From Ancylostoma caninum (lineage: Eukaryota > Nematoda > Chromadorea > Rhabditida > Ancylostomatidae), in assembly GCA_037903475.1 (NCBI GenBank), contig JBAJFG010000226.1, forward strand, positions 434,001 through 498,000: a stretch of DNA of 64,000 nucleotides, read 5' to 3'. Position 1 is the first letter of the stretch, and the number at the start of each line of letters is the position of its first letter. The notes beneath the pieces were generated by a model. It had not been told where the DNA came from. It did not search any database and saw only the letters and a program-made list of their open reading frames with translations. The translations under genes were made by a program, and so were the position numbers. Below, piece after piece: positions 45,531 to 58,421 of this stretch.

Positions 45531-47329
45531 TATCTAAGTAAGTAAGTATATCATCCGCAGGGTTTTGGTTCATTAACGTTATGGAAGAAAATAAGGTCAG
45601 CACGGAAACACGCCATTTCTGAACCAACCTAATACATAGTTTCTGAAGACTGTGGTTAGTTTCCATGCACAGTGCACAGACACACACATGAGTAACCAAT
45701 TAATGGATTAGCCATGGTTTTGTAGTCGATGTTTCAACACCACTATCATGGTGTTGAAATAGCGACACCAAAACGAATCCACGATGTGGCCTCAGCCACA
45801 CATCGCAGAAATGAATCGGCAGAAAGGAGTAGGAGATGGAATTCGTCGCTCAAACGCCATATAGTCCAATACTACAGTGCGTTTCATAATTATAGGAACT
45901 CCCAACTTCTCCAGCCCCGGCTTTCCCAGAGATCGTCGAATTTTCCTTTTGTGCCATTGTCAATAACATCTAAAATAACCCTGGTACCTCCTCTTTGAGC
46001 TCACGACAGCAACTCTACATTTTTGAAACTTTTCTATTTCTACTTTTGCCCTATCTACAGTCATGAAACGCCTTCATGTTCTTACAGTTTTATCAGCTGC
46101 TAATTCGAAACCACAGAACGTAAACACTTTTGTGAGCTCTTGAGAGCCACAACGATTCCGTCTAAACGTCTACCACTCCAGTTCATTGTGAAGATTCTGA
46201 GGACAACCGCACTGGTGGAGCGCCACGCATCCAAAACTGCCTATCTCAATTTTTCAGCCACTTACTTCTAATGGTGGCACATTCCAAAGAAAAAAAAAAC
46301 CAATCTAACAAGAATGCTCTGTGGCCCTGCTCTGGAACTACAGTTGGTTCTAATCACGGGCTGTTCCGTTGGCTTCGCTAGGTGGTGATCTATGGGGCCT
46401 ACATTCGACGAACATCGGAGTATTCCCGTATTTTCTTGCTAGAACGGGTGAAAAACCGAAGGACCTACTCACAGGCACTTTTTGATGTCCGACGCTTTAA
46501 ATCAGATCCCACCACCTGTCTGCTCAGGTCTACTTCTCTAGAAGAGCGAGCCCAAAGGCGCGACAGCGCTCTGACAAAAGTTCCTACTTAAAATAGCCTT
46601 CACTCTATCCTCCTATCATGCCAATAACTCTTCTGATTGCTAAAATTGCCAAACTGGTTCACGGCCACCAAATTCATGACTGATCATAGTACCTGAAAGA
46701 AGTTATGGACACTTCCTCGATTGTGAGATTTTCTTCTCTACATTTGATGGATTCATGCACATTCTTCGACAAGCAAGACTTGAGCAGACAGGCAGTGGGA
46801 CCTGATTTGACAGGGCCGTACATCAGAATGTGCTCGGGAGTGATCTCCAGCAATTTGAGGCAACTGGTTTGTAGGCTTCAAAGAGAAAATGTGTCAATAT
46901 CCCGATGTCGAATGAATGTTGCCTTCCTGAGGCGCCACCTAGCGAACACACCGGAACACTCTGTGACAAGTGCCAACCGTACTTCTAGAGAGGGACCAGA
47001 GAGCATTCTTTTCAGCCAATTTGGGGTATGGCGTCATCAGCAATGAGTGGCTAAAAAATTGAGATGGTCAGTTTTTGGGTGCGCGACGTTTATTGCTGCG
47101 GATGTCTTCAGAATCTTACCAGGAGCGAGAATAGCAGACCGTGAATAGCAAACAGTGCGGTATCGCTGAGGCATATGGAAGCTCATAAAAATAATTGGGT
47201 TCCATGGTTCCGATTACGCAGCTAGTTAACGTGTTAGAACATGGAGGTATGTCATAACTGCAAATCATGGAAAGAAAAATAAAGTTCTAAAAATTCAGGG
47301 TTGCCACTACGCCCTCAAAACTAAGCCCC
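45531..47329. other. Intergenic DNA without an assigned gene
   Basis: ORFs at 46382-46591 and 46705-47046 are open but unrecognised. A small hairpin (TTTCAACACCA facing TGGTGTTGAAA) lies at about 45732-45760, and a mariner-type end (ACCAACCTAATA) at about 45622. Confidence 0.35.
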
Positions 47330-48925
47330 TCTAGAGCGCAGACGTGGGGGAACTAGCACGTGATCGCATGCGCTCGCCGTGAGACTCAGTTATAGACTGT
47401 GCCTCGCGAGGATGCGAAGTTGGCGGGGCATTCGGCCGATGTTTCGTCATAGGTGCATAGACGTAGTGGAAGTCGGGTGCATTCGGGATTTCGCAGCGGG
47501 ACCACCGTCTAGCAGTCTCGAGCCCTCCAGGCGAGACAATGTTTACAACGATTTGACAGTGCGTAGCAGCAATGTACGGAGCAGAGTCGTCCCTCTGTCG
47601 GAGCTTTCTTGTTGGCTTCACTCAACTTTGGAACAGTGGAGGATAACCACTTCGAAAAGAAGTGTGCATACCGTGGGGGATGTATCGAAGGGTTCACTCG
47701 GTGTCCTCACTTGGGATATGTTCCTTACGCACCTTTCTTTGAGGTCCCTTGGGGATTATGCAGCTTGAGGATCCGTCCTTTTTTAAGGAGTACAATCAAA
47801 TACACGGGATGAAGAACGAATCATCATAAGCTGTTGTGACACTTTCTGAAACCAGTTGTGCAACTTGTGCAGTTTATCAAACTTCCGAACTATTTCCTAA
47901 CTTTGTTCCATCCCTTGGAGGTTTGCAAAGAGAGCAGCTGCAGTGATGACGGACAGATGAGCCGGGGCCCCGTAGTCCAGAGAAACATCATGATAGATCG
48001 AGAAAGAGTGGCCCAGTAGTGGGAAAACGGCAGTATACGGGTCCATTGATGGTGAAAGGGTCCGCCATGGCCCAACACTGGGAAAGCGGCAGGGTACGGG
48101 TCTATCGATGGAGAAAGGGTCCGCCGTGGCCCAATAGTGGGGGAAACGCCAGGATACGGGTCCATCGATGGAGAATGGGTCTGCAGGAGTCCATAATTGG
48201 GGATAGGCCAGGCAATGGGAATTGGGTCTGCTCTGGCTCAATACTTGAGAAAACGCCAGTATACGGGTCCACGGATGGAGACTGGACCCGCAAGGGGCTG
48301 ATTAGTGCGGAAAGCGCCGGGATACGAGTTCCCACTACTGGGTCAGCGCAGACCGATGGATCGGGTCTGCGCTGACCCAGTAGTGGGAACAACGTGAAGA
48401 AACAGATCCACAAATGGAGGATGGGTCTGCCCTGGCCCAACAGTGGGATAAGCGCCAGGATACGGGGGCATTGATGGAGAATGGGTCCGCAGTAGCTCAG
48501 TAGCGGGGAAAACGCCAAGATGCGCGTCTGACGGTGGAGTAGGAGCACGCTACGCGCTCATTCGTGTCTCAGTCGATCATCTCTTCTTCCTCTTTGTTGG
48601 CTGTTCATAACGGGCCCATAGGCATGTAAGAAATGTGACAAAAAAGAGTAAGTAGTATCACTGTATCGGAAATTAGCTTTATATGTAGATGCGTGAGTAG
48701 GAATTTGCAGGCAAGGCTAGGATGGCGAGAAGACTCGAAGCCCGACCTTGGCGAGGCGGCCAAACCCGTAGAGTATACGCAACCCATGAGGATTTCGTAC
48801 TTGAGCTCAGCTAATGATTAGATTTGTTTTTGCTGGTTTTCTAAGCGCTTCTCACGTGTGAAGCTTTTGCACATACCTCAAGTGGCTGCCCCACCCCACT
48901 TTCTAGCGTCCCGAAGGGGCGCTAG
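47330..48925 (+). mobile_element. Helentron/HINE-like element, copy A3 (1.6 kb)
   Basis: Same termini as A2: TCTAGAGCGCAGACG at the start, and the hairpin AGCGTCCC, GAA, GGGGCGCT with CTAG at 48905-48925. The minisatellite (about 48000-48540) has nine to ten ~60-bp units and is longer than in A2, which explains most of the size difference. The flanks align with A2 along their whole length. No coding capacity. Confidence 0.65.
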
Positions 48926-51317
48926 TAATAATAATAATCAACTATGGGATAATGAAGGGGCCACCTTGGGCTGTTAGTGGGCCCACCGTGGGTTAACCGG
49001 GGAGCATCCGTGGGCAAATAGAGAGGTTTCCATGGCGAAATCGGGGGATTTTCAACTGGGGCATTTGCACGATGAAACCATGAATTTCCGAGCTCATTTT
49101 TGGTGGATTTAGAAACAAATCGAGGTAGTTACGAGACAGACCAGGTATTTTAGGGCAAATCGCGGATGCGGCTCCGTGGGAACCGAGCATCCCATGCAAA
49201 TGATGCCTTGCATACCCAGGCAAAGGCTTCTGGAGTTCCGGGATCTACTGGGTGTCGAGAACGCTACCACCTAGTGGTTGGTGTCATGTTCATGTCCTAG
49301 CCACCTGTATGTAAGCCCAAGTGAAGAGGATAATTAGAATGCTACTTTGTTGCATCCGTTTCGGATGTATTGTTTCATGTCAATGCGAATGCATTTCGCT
49401 AATTCAGCCAGCTCGTAGACGGGGTCTAGGGACTATCCACTAGAATCCGTGAGAAAATCTGAAACGGTATTTCAACAGAACAAAACAGATGACGAAAAGG
49501 AGTCTATTTTCGGTGTTCAAATTAGGGTGATGAAAATTCTCATAAAATTGGATAAGTTTAATAAAATGGAAAGATGAAGAGTGTTTTGGTCCTCGAAGGA
49601 TGCACATTTACTTCCTCCAAAATTTCACTATGGTAGCTAATCTGCAAGTGGGCTTGGCTGAAAATTTTCTGATACCCCTGTAGCGCCAGCGGGGACGCGT
49701 GATCTGTCGCGAAACTATGAAAACACTGTCTAAATCTATCGCTTCCACCATTTGCGATCGTATCCTTCATCGCACACGATCTGAGAATCAATGTTTTCTA
49801 TTGTCTATCATTTTGTCCAATGATGGGAGATACCAGGGACGCAGAGGGTATTCCTCGTAAGACCCTTCGAAAATCCGCCCATTACTGGGCCATGTTAGAA
49901 AAGGTAGAAATGATGGAGGATCAATCTGCGAAATCTGCAGGCAATCCTTCCAGAGACAAATGGAGTTATAGACTATTGTTTGGTCACGACTACCAATTAC
50001 CTTGTCCTTTGCACATTCTATCGATTTCCTACACTATTTTCTCCAGACTAGGCGCAAGCGTGCCTACAAGGTCTTCTTCAGTATTTCAAGGGACTAATGA
50101 TATAGCACGAAATTATCGATTTTTTGCCGATTACTACCACGAATCACTGCAAAAATGAGCGGGATTCTGTGAAAGTATATTACTACTTTACTAATATTAG
50201 TATATTAGTATTAGTAAGGTATGAACATGGAGCTATCTCTTTTGGCAATTTCCCTATATGAGTAAAAAATTAGCCTGATAATACACCTTTGCAAAAGTGG
50301 GTATGCCATCTAGTTTAATCTCTAACAATGACTCCAGTCGCTCGCTCAACAATCGCTGTTTAGTGAATTTACAGTCATATGACTAATAATTTTAAAGATT
50401 TACTGCAGAATTTTCACAATAGACAACAGAACCGGTTACCTTTTTATCTGTCCGATTGGATGCCTTCCTATCGAAATATTTTCTTTGATGCTAAATTCCG
50501 CTCTTTGATGAAAAGAGGGTTTATTGATGGACTTTCCGTGCACAATTCATCTTGTATCCGTTTTATGCAATTTACTTGTTACTTTTAAGCCCTCATGCGG
50601 TTGCGAAAACTAGTCACTCTCTCTGAAGTAGAGCCTGGGTCACGTTAAAACAGGCTGATCGCCTCGCAGTCAAGTAATGTCCTTCACTGCTGGGCCACGG
50701 TTTGTCCGTCTCCTTCCCTACTTTCATCTCACAGCTGTGGAGCCAAAACGTCTTTCTCATCTTTGAGCACAGACTTTACTCCTCTGTAGACAATCTTCTC
50801 AGCGTGATTCTCTGTACCACTTTTCGGCACACTTCTCTGAATAATGTTCTACGCAAATATGGCTCCTTCGCTTCTAACCAAGTTATACTCTTTCCTGGCA
50901 CTTCACAATTCTACTACTCCAAGGAGCATGAGAACAATCACTGGTGAAAATGTAGTGGGGGAAGTGTGAATGTGTGAAAGTGAGAAGTGAAAGTGTGGGA
51001 GACCGAAATTAAACGGAACACTACTAATCACTTTGACTCAATAAGAAAAATGCAGCAGAACCTTCGTCCAGCCCATTGAAAAAGGAAAGCCAGCAAGGTT
51101 GCGGCAATGCAAAGCCCGTGCTTTGGCAGCAAAGAGGAAGACAGCTGCTGATCCGTTAAACTGTCGAACCTGCAATCTATCCCTCACGTCATCCGTTTTA
51201 ACGTTCTGTCGCCACTTGCTTACAGAGCGTTGCGAGGGCATAAATATAAGCTGGTGGTGGAGTATTACATTTGTCTCCTCTCAGCGCCGGTGGAGATTAG
51301 ACCACTTCTGTTGAACT
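48926..51317. other. Intergenic DNA without an assigned gene
   Basis: Open segments at 49820-50158, 50379-50588 and 50702-50947 show no known motif. A GC-richer patch at 48955-49260 resembles MITE sequence but inverted ends could not be fixed. Confidence 0.35.
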
Positions 51318-51328
51318 AGTCGAGACAG

Positions 51329-53222
51329 ATAATATTTCTTGATTTGTTTCGCCACACAGGTTGTTACAGACACTTTTATTTGCCAACGTTTCGGCAACAC
51401 GCCGTTTTCAAGGCCTGAAAGTGGGTCAATTTTTATGAATTCGTGTTCGATACCATCAAGCGCCTCCTCTGAACTGTGCATTCAACTCATTCAGCCTATT
51501 CAACGGCGAAAATCAGACGTGGGAGACGAACTCACCAAGCGTCCCACCAAGAGGCGGAGAAGTTATCCGCGCCGCAATGCGATATTGCCACCAGCGGATG
51601 AGTGAGCGCCACTCAGCATGAGCCTTCGATGACAATCTTATAGCTCGCATAGTGGTACGAACGGCATTAGATCACTAGTTATCGATATGTGCTCATTTCT
51701 GTTGTTCATTCTGGGGTTTCGCACGGAAATCCAGAATGCTTCGAGAGCTTTCCTCGCCGAGATGTCTGGCTCGTAGGCCAGAATTCTGCATGCTACATCG
51801 AAATCGTTCCCACTGTGGTCTTCGCGTTTATGTTTTCCGAGTGGCTTTACCAAACTTTCCCTTCTTTTGCTAGCAAGGTGTTCATTTAATCGTACATGAA
51901 GAGGTCGTCCGGTCTCACCGATGTAGGTCGCATGGCAGCTTAAACATTCTATTTGGTAAACGACCCCTGTTTTAGCACAATCTCCGATTTTACCGTATGG
52001 ACATGTGACGCAGTTTTCTGTGATACAAGATCTATCGTATAGTCTATTACGGACCAACTGTCGTTTGATGTTATCGTTGGGGATGTTGATAAGAACGACA
52101 TCATTCTCTAGTTGAGCCTGGGCAAGACATTTCTTTATTGCGTCACTGATTCCATCCGAAATGAAGGGTATGCACAGGGGAAGTTTGTTATGATATTCGT
52201 CAGTTTTACTACCAGTGCGAGCTCTACGATGTTGTTGCTCCCGTGAAAGGTAGCCATTTTCGCGCGCTATAACTGATGCAAGTCTGGTGGACTCTTGGCG
52301 TTCTGCCTCACCACTGCTCACCTCTACTGCTGTTTTAAACATGTTGCCAATTACAGCACGCTTGACCGTCATCGGGTGCGCGGACCTCGCTTGTACAATT
52401 ATGTTCTTGGAACTCTCTTTGCGATACCATTTTACATGAACCATGCCGTTAGAGATTTTCAGCTGTGTGTTTAGGAATGGTAGCCAACCTTCGTGTGGAG
52501 TTTCCCTTGTCAATTTTATGTACTGTGATTGCTCGTTCAGTAGTCTGAAGCATTCGTCCATCTCTGACTGGGTGGATGTAATTACGCAGCAGTCGTCGAT
52601 GTAACGACAGTACAACAATGGTTTACGTGAAAGCACTGGTTCTTCTATCTTGCTCATGTAGCAGATAGCGAGAACCGGCGCTAGCCTTTGACCCATGGCT
52701 AGCCCTCTAATCTGGGAGAAATATCTTCCAGACCATTTAAAAACGTTGCATGTTAGACATTCCTTGACCAGAGTCATAACCCGTGCTCTACCAAGGCCGT
52801 AGTCTCAATCTCCCTTTCATGCAACGCTAGCATTTCACTCAATTCCTGTAAAGCATCATTCACTGCGACGTTCGTGTAGAGCGATGAAACATCAAATGAC
52901 TCAAGCACACAATTTTCACTTAAATTGGTTTTGTATATTTGGTCAAGGAATTGTCTGGTGTTAGTCAAATGAGAGGGTACCTTGGTTAAGAGTTGGCTCA
53001 CGATCTTGTTCAAAAACCACGATATTCTGTCGGTTGGACCTCCCACACAGCTTACTATCGGTCGAATTTTGTATTCTGTTATCGGCAACGGTTCCATGTC
53101 AGTGATCGAGAGTTTATGAATCTTTATAAGACTGTAGAACACAGGACAGTTTGGGTTATCAATTTTAAGCCGACTCAGGAAATTTTCGCTCAGACCTGCA
53201 GCTTTGCCGATCGTCATCCGGC
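51329..53222 (-). pseudogene. Penelope-like element, minus-strand arm, 5'-truncated with one frameshift
   Basis: On the minus strand it covers the reverse transcriptase from MTIGKAAGLSEN through motif A (FDVSSLYTNV), motif B (GLAMGQRL), YIDD, the LPFLNTQL motif and a GIY-YIG endonuclease (VYQIECLSC, TYIGETGR), preceded by CITENCVTCPYG. It ends at 51638. A missing base near 52801 shifts the frame between the two RT parts. The 3' region holds a hammerhead-like motif at 51382-51413. It is nearly identical to the plus-strand arm, differing at about eight residues by eye. Penelope elements use this RT/GIY-YIG pair to copy themselves into the genome. Confidence 0.85.
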
Positions 53223-55672
53223 TAGGGTTACGGTACTCGGTGGTGCTCAAATTTCTGATAACGCTAAAAGCTTTCTTAGTCTCGGACCATCCTTTGCACC
53301 TACACAGATCATAAACGCACAAGTCATCCGGAAAGTCGTGGGGGGATTACACCGACTTAGAGACCAACTCCGAGTCAAATGTAAACGCGCTAATCAACCA
53401 CAGATATCGTCAACTTTGAGCAGGAGACCATTGCCGCCTATTCCTTTTCCGCGCTCTTTCTATAAAGAACCGGAACCCTGCGCTGATGCCGATATCAAAT
53501 TTAGAATATTATCATCAGGTGTCTTGTCTATTTTAACTAAGAACAAGCGGCAGCGTCAGTCTAACTTGACATACGAGCAGTGGCAGGGTTTTAAGGAAAT
53601 ACGGCAACTGACTGAATGTGGTATGATTCGCCTCTCGGTGAGCGACAAAGGCGGCGAGTTTGTGGTCATGCCACAGACATTAGACCGAGAAATCACCGAA
53701 CTTCACCTCACGGATGCAACCGTTTACCAGTGTACTACGCGCAATGAATTCATTTCTCAGTACAAAAGGTTAAACCATATCTGGATGACGATCGGCAAAG
53801 CTGCAGGTCTGAGCGAGAATTTCCTGAGTCGGCTCAAAATTGATAACCCGAACTGTCCCGTGTTCTACAGTCTTATAAAGACTCATAAACTCTCGATCAC
53901 TGACATGGAACCGTTGCCGATAACAGAATACAAAATTCGACCGATAGTAAGCTGCGTGGGAGGTCCAACCGACAGAATATCGTGGTTTTTGAACAAGATC
54001 GTGAGCCAACTCTTAACCAAGGTACCCTCTCATTTGACTAACACCAGACAATTCCTTGACCAAATATACAAAACCAATTTAAGTGAAAATTGTGTGCTTG
54101 AGTCATTTGATGTTTCATCGCTCTACACGAACGTCGCAGTGAATGATGCCTTACAGGAATTGAGTGAAATGCTAGCGTCGCATGAAAGGGAGATTGAGAC
54201 CTACGGCCTTGGTAGAGCACGGGTTATGACTCTGGTCAAGGAATGTCTAACATGCAACGTTTTTAAATGGTCTGGAAGATATTTCTCCCAGATTAGAGGG
54301 CTAGCCATGGGTCAAAGGCTAGTGCCGGTTCTCGCTATCTGCTACATGAGCAAGATAGGTGAACCAGTGCTTTCACGTAAACCATTGTTGTACTGTCGTT
54401 ACATCGACGACTGCTGCGTAATTACATCCACCCAGTCAGAGATGGACGAATGCTTCAGACTACTGAACGAGCAATCACAGTACATAAAATTGACAAGGGA
54501 AACTCCACACGAAGGCTACCATTCCTAAACACACAGCTGAAAATCTCTAACGGCATGGTTCATGTAAAATGGTATCGCAAAGAGAGTTCCAAGAACATAA
54601 TTGTACAAGCGAGGTCCGCGCACCCGATGACGGTCAAGCGTGCTGTAATTGGCAACATGTTTAAAACGGCAGTAGAGGTGAGCAGTGGTGAGGCAGAACG
54701 CCAAGAGTCCACCAGACTTGCATCAGTTATAGCGCGCGAAAATGGCTACTTTTCACGGGAGCAACAACATCGTAGAGCTCGCACTGGTAGTAAAACTGAC
54801 GAATATCATAACAAACTTCCCCTGTGCATACCCTTCATTTCGGATGGAATCAGTGACGCAATAAAGAAATGTCTTGCCCAGGCTCAACTAGAGAATAATG
54901 TCGTTCTTATCAACATCCCCAACGATAACATCAAACGACAGTTGGTCCGTAATAGACTATACGATAGATCTTGTATCACAGAAAACTGCGTCACATGTCC
55001 ATACGGTAAAATCGGAGATTGTGCTAAAACAGGGGTCGTTTACCAAATAGAATGTTTAAGCTGCCATGCGACCTACATCGGTGAGACCGGACGACCTCTT
55101 CATGTACGATTAAATGAACACCTCTCTAGCAAAAGAAGGGAAAGTTTGGTAAAGCCACTCGGAAAACATAAACGCGAAGACCACAGTGGGAACGATTTCG
55201 ATGTAGCTTGCAGAATTCTGGCCTACGAGCCAGACATCTCGGCGAGGAAAGCTCTCGAAGCATTCTGGATTTCCGTGCGAAACCCCAGAATGAACAACAG
55301 AAATGAGCACATATCGATAACTAGTGATCTAATGCCGTTCGTACCACTATGCGAGCTATAAGATTGTCATCGAAGGCTCATGCTGAGTGGCGCTCACTCA
55401 TCCGCTGGTGGCAATATCGCATTGCGGCGCGGATAACTTCTCCGCCTCTTGGTGGGACGCTTGGTGAGTTCGTCTCCCACGTCTGATTTTCGCCGTTGAA
55501 TAGGCTGAATGAGTTGAATGCACAGTTCAGAGGAGGCGCTTGATGGTATCGAACACGAATTCATAAAAATTGACCCACTTTCAGGCCTTGAAAACGGCGT
55601 GTTGCCGAAACGTTGGCAAATAAAAGTGTCTGTAACAACCTGTGTGGCGAAACAAATCAAGAAATATTATCT
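53223..55672 (+). pseudogene. Penelope-like element, plus-strand arm, nearly full ORF with a 4-bp deletion
   Basis: The element sequence starts inside the N-terminal domain (VLGGAQISDNAKSFLSLGPS). It continues with DKGGEFVVMP, FYSLIKTHK, FDVSSLYTNV, GLAMGQRL, YIDD (54400-54411) and the GIY-YIG endonuclease (55037-55083 onward), and stops at 55361. A 4-bp deletion near 54513, seen by comparison with the minus arm, shifts the frame after the YIDD motif. About 310 bp of 3' UTR follow, with a hammerhead-like motif at 55586-55617. The ORF upstream of 53223 in this frame is only the antisense of the other arm. Confidence 0.85.
55586..55617 (+). ncRNA. Degenerate hammerhead-ribozyme-like motif of the Penelope element
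   Basis: CCTTGAAAAC, then a GGC/GCC stem with GTGTT loop, GAAA and CGTTGGC follow the order of hammerhead core boxes described in Penelope-like elements. The first box departs from CUGANGA, so activity is doubtful. The same sequence lies reversed at 51382-51413. Confidence 0.35.
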
Positions 55673-55733
55673 AAAAAATGCCCAGGTTTTACGATAGCAG
55701 AACATGGAATATATTGAACGAAGTCGAGACAGA

Positions 55734-56795
55734 ATTACGGAATGGAACCACGGCCGCGCCCGTACCGTAAGAGAGAACTAGTCTCGATACATACTTGTAC
55801 ATAAAGCTTCCTTTGAGCGCCTAAGTGCGGCACGGAACAGTACTTTCGACTTTGAGAAGGAATACTACTGGGACCGGTTTTTTTTTCAACCAATGCAGTG
55901 AACAGTTGAAGAATTTAGCGGCTATATCGAGATCCTATTTCCCAGCTTCTCCGATGTAGCTTCTCCGTTTAGGAAGTTAAATCTATCTGGTACCCATTTT
56001 GGCCAATTTTGACCCATTCTGTTAACTTTGATAGAGCCAACAACTGATATTGAGTTTTTTTGGCAGTTTTGGCAATATTTGGAGGAATCAGGGTCGGACG
56101 TGTGCAATTAACCGTCGTTGGCAGCAATGTATTGGCTGCAACACTGTGGGATAGGACTTATCGACAAACATCAACTGTGATCGAGCCAAACGCAAACTCG
56201 ATCTCTGATGCCCTTGTAATGAAAACAGTATTTTGCGTATGTGACCTTGAAAAGGTTGGCGCTTACTACTACTCATGTGGGAGTTAATAAAGCTCAGTGT
56301 AAGCATTAGTTTGTTGTGCTCTCTGTATGGGGATCAGAACTCGAGAAGCACCCTGTACACAAATTCTATTGTGTTCTCAGGTGTTGATCACATTTATCAA
56401 CATCGCTTAGCATAACACTGCCATTATGCTGCCGAAGTAAATATTCCGTTGGTTTCTTGCAGTAATCCTACATCAGCCGCACAAAATCGAGATAAAAAAA
56501 ACGGATGCTATTTTCAAGATCAGCACCTCAGAGAACCCTTTTGTTTAAATTTGGGAGGATTAGCGCAACCCTTTAAACGTTGCCGTAAACGCTGCGCAAC
56601 GTGTGCAGCCAGCGCGCAGCAATATACACTCCTTGTCGGAAAAATAGGCGGATTCCGTCACTGCAGAATCGTGATGGGACCCTGACGAGGGACGCGGAGA
56701 GAGAATTCTCCAAGTGAAAGGGTCGAGGAGATCCCGCCGCGACGCTGTGAAACCGCACGCGCAATTCGTCTATCGTTTCGACAAGGACTGTACCA
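55734..56795. other. Intergenic DNA between the Penelope pair and the second mariner-like element
   Basis: No recognisable gene. The open segments at 56060-56287 and 56449-56685 have no known motif. Confidence 0.4.
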
Positions 56796-57704
56796 CTAGG
56801 TTGTCGGAAAAGTTTCCCGCCACCCTCTTCCTCTTCTCGGCAATCTTTTCGCAGTTGTTCAGCAACTTTCTATCCAGAACAGGTATGAAGGCTGGGCAGT
56901 TGCCTTTACATATCAAATTTCCCTCCGCATTTCGTCACGGTTACGGCCGAAAAAATCGTCATTGACTAAGAGTATAGTATTGACTGCTCCTCCTCTGAGA
57001 CCTATAAAACACGGTAACGAATGCGATGCGGCAAGAAATATACGTCGTAAGATAGGCCCCTTCACTGGCTCTTACTGCCCTGTAAATGTTTGGTCCTACG
57101 GGTTTGAAGACGGCGATCTCGGGTTGAGATAGACTAGGATTTGGTCGAACGGTCAAGATGGTCGGAGAGCGCCTTGTGGAGCTGTCTGAAGAGAGTCCGC
57201 GGCGTGATGTCTGTGAGCTAGTGAAAGGACTTCAATGCTATCATAATGCAATCGCTGTTCATCTACATCGCTCCAAAGAAATACGATTCATGTATGCTTC
57301 TTGATCTGAGCTGTCACAGCCTCAAGTACTTACTTAGAGATGTATGCCTAAACATTTTGGATTTTCTAAAGACTTTCGCTTCGCTGGACAACATGGTTTA
57401 CAGTGCAGAGAAGTGGTCTTCCTAGGCAATTCACATGAGAAAGCGAGGGTGGCTTGGTTGCGGGTAATCTGGGATTCTGGTGACAAAACGAGAACGCTAC
57501 CCAAAGAAGGCAATGCTCAGTGTTTGGTGGAATTAAGGTGGAACCACTCACTCGCAGCTGCTGCCAGTTAACCCCATTGCTACCACCGGAGTTCCTGTCA
57601 ATAATAATGCTACCTTTATCGTGTAATTATTGGTTGTTTTGAAAAAGAACAACAAGTTTGAAAGGACCGCTCAAAAATGGCGGAAAACTTTTCCGACAAC
57701 CTAA
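56796..57704. mobile_element. Non-autonomous mariner-like element of ~0.9 kb
   Basis: The ends TAGGTTGTCGGAAAAGTTT and, inverted, the same followed by CCGCC match at 24 of 25 bp. TA follows the right end. They resemble the ends of the element at 12.6 kb and the mariner family generally. The interior has no visible transposase motif. Confidence 0.6.
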
Positions 57705-58278
57705 TAATTGACCTCTATCACAGGTCAGGTTACGGTATCGGCGCGGCCATAACTCTATAATTCTGTCTAGTCCACTTGTCACTGCCTGGTTAAGGACATG
57801 ACCTAGTGCAGCAATTCGTGAGACAAGATGAGTGGGATGCGGCTTTGTGCGGATGTTGAAACGGATGCAAAAATCCACCACGGCGGGTCGGGCGTGACTG
57901 AGCCACCGGGCGCACAAAAGGCATATGCGCAGTCCTGAAGTCTGTTCTTACCCAAGACTGCTATATTAACACAGTCCACATCATGGATCTGTATTGGCAA
58001 CCAAAAAGCAAGATTTGGCTATCCACATGATCGGTTATTACCGCACTGCGTCCAAATTGAACTGCCAATGCACTTTAAGATTCGCAAACGGGACTCTAGC
58101 CTCCAAGTAGCAACAATTACGAAAAGCATGACAGCATGAGGTGGAGCGATCACACCTAACGCACCCTTTAGCACATTCGTCACAACGCAAATTTTCCGCT
58201 CAAGGCCACTTTGGACCTATGCAAGTTTCCTGTTGTTTCTCACCAGAGTTGAGGGAACTAGGACATATTTGACATGCT
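57705..58278. other. Intergenic DNA
   Basis: Nothing recognised. Overlapping minus-strand ORFs (57627-57917, 57803-58000) lack known motifs. Confidence 0.4.
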
Positions 58279-58421
58279 GGGATTCATGAAACGATAACCA
58301 AGCAAACCAAGGGTGGCTAGGGTGCTTGGTTTTCGTATTAGCTACATGCTACTAAGAGACGGAGACGGCAAAAATTGGTTTGCTAGCTTGGGCTTACTTG
58401 GTTACGCGTTCATGAATCCTA
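58279..58421. mobile_element. Small MITE with GGATTCATGAA ends
   Basis: GGATTCATGAAACG at the left faces CGTTCATGAATCC at the right. AACCAAGCAAACCAAG and CTTACTTGGTTACG extend the pairing. The ends resemble those at 60481-60772. Confidence 0.5.

Noticed and set aside
49820..50158. 112-residue ORF as a host gene
   Set aside because: No motif, no splice context and no codon pattern that separates it from chance.
52993..53222. N-terminal 76 residues of the longest plus-strand Penelope ORF
   Set aside because: This part is the antisense of the minus-strand arm. True element coding starts at about 53223.
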